DNA of 64,000 nt from Bacteroidota bacterium (GTDB lineage: Bacteria > Bacteroidota > Bacteroidia > AKYH767-A > 2013-40CM-41-45). The notes under the pieces are model-generated. The model was not told where the DNA came from. It did no database searches and saw nothing but the letters and a program-made list of their open reading frames with translations. Shown piece after piece: positions 63,450 through 64,000 of this stretch (positions are counted from its first letter, which is position 1; each line of letters opens with the position of its first letter). The stretch lies in NCBI GenBank assembly GCA_003389385.1, contig QQVM01000016.1, positions 1 through 64,000 on the forward strand. The letters are read 5' to 3'. The position numbers and the translations under genes were made by a program.

Positions 63450-64000
63450 TTACTCAACGAATGCGGCAATCAGTTTTTCAACTGACATTCCTTCCGCTTC
63501 TGCTTTGTAATTGCGGACAACACGATGTCTCAGAATAGGTTCTGCGACTGCTTTCACATCTTCGATGTCAGGAGAGTATTTGCCGTGCAATGCCGCGTGG
63601 CATTTTGCCCCGATAATCAGGAACTGTGAAGCCCTCGGACCGGCTCCCCAGCTAAGGAAAGCGTTTGCCTCCTTAGTGGCAGACTCGGTGTTGGGACGTG
63701 TTTTGGCTGCGAGCTTTACTGCATACTGAAGCACATTATCGCTCACCGGTATTCTCCTGACCAGCTCCTGGAAGTAAAGAATTTCTTCTGCGCCCAGAAT
63801 CTTCTGCAGTTTCGGAGTAATATCCGAGGTGGTGTTTTTTACAACTTCAATCTCCTGACTTAATGTCGGATAAGTAAGCATCACATTGAACATGAATCGA
63901 TCCAGCTGCGCCTCGGGCAATGGGTATGTTCCTTCCTGCTCAATCGGATTCTGAGTGGCAAGAACAAAGAATGGAAGGTCAAGTGCGTATCTTTTACCGG
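63450..64000 (-). CDS. MoxR-family AAA+ ATPase, C-terminal part
   Basis: The frame is open to the right edge, so only the C-terminal 183 residues are seen. The edge segment reads FFVLATQNPIEQEGTYPLPEAQLDRF, the MoxR sensor-1 and arginine-finger region, followed by WGAGPRASQFLI (sensor 2) and LRHRVVRNYKAEAEG, all diagnostic for MoxR. The TTG that looks like a start at 63920 is an internal leucine codon. MoxR ATPases act as chaperones for vWA-domain proteins, and in Bacteroidota lie in a batABCDE-type locus, probably just beyond the edge. The stop codon abuts the mutS2 stop. Confidence 0.93.
   Translation of the reverse strand, partial: GKRYALDLPFFVLATQNPIEQEGTYPLPEAQLDRFMFNVMLTYPTLSQEIEVVKNTTSDITPKLQKILGAEEILYFQELVRRIPVSDNVLQYAVKLAAKTRPNTESATKEANAFLSWGAGPRASQFLIIGAKCHAALHGKYSPDIEDVKAVAEPILRHRVVRNYKAEAEGMSVEKLIAAFVE

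Noticed and set aside
63450..63920. Complete small gene at the right edge
   Set aside because: Its apparent TTG start is an internal leucine codon; the MoxR frame continues to base 64000.

Overview
The window reads as chromosomal DNA of a Bacteroidota bacterium. The reasons are four secreted proteins with C-terminal type IX secretion (T9SS) sorting tails, TonB-dependent receptors with carboxypeptidase-like N-domains, families largely confined to this phylum (DUF5686, DUF4833, DUF6913, a MutS2 without an Smr domain, the flavobacterial protein often mislabelled 'ABC transporter ATPase'), AT-rich leaders with few Shine-Dalgarno sequences, and repeated TAnnTTTG promoter -7 boxes. GC content is moderate. 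I cannot name a genus.

Layout. 1-5 kb is the most accessory part: the N-terminal edge of an IS4-like transposase, a diverged 35-bp repeat present twice, a sialidase-like and an RCC1-repeat T9SS protein, a GIY-YIG-like protein, AGTTCG-rich low-complexity DNA and a CCACAC tandem repeat. 4.2-12.8 kb holds a response regulator, an MFS exporter, an ABC-F/Uup ATPase, MgtE, two alpha/beta hydrolases and a terminated non-coding transcript candidate. 12.9-24 kb holds a heme-type TonB receptor, DUF1573 and Mpl, a metallo-hydrolase, ComEC, a surE-(two small membrane proteins)-lpxB operon and an Hsp20. 24-42 kb holds a TolA-like repeat protein, an HMG-CoA lyase broken by an in-frame TAG, TPR-ribH, dapA/DUF6913/ligA, prmC, ribD with a metallopeptidase, a thioesterase, a two-gene split 5'-nucleotidase and dnaA.

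42-50 kb is the most coherent system: a TetR regulator followed, all on the minus strand, by inositol-3-phosphate synthase, a PgpA-type phosphatase, GtrA, a DUF5686 outer-membrane protein, a CDP-alcohol phosphatidyltransferase, DUF4833 and a PAP2/inositol-phosphorylceramide-synthase-like enzyme. The order of activities predicts glucose-6-phosphate to inositol-1-phosphate to PI-phosphate to PI to inositol sphingolipid, plus export or placement functions. A perfect 7-bp inverted repeat lies over the predicted start of transcription of this operon.

50-64 kb holds small envelope proteins (including a Bor-like lipoprotein), tRNA-Lys, a thioredoxin-like protein and GNAT pair, AlgH, a T9SS-exported nuclease/phosphatase, a C-terminal processing protease, a second TonB receptor, a BaiN/HI0933-type flavoprotein, MutS2 and the C-terminal part of a MoxR ATPase running off the right edge.
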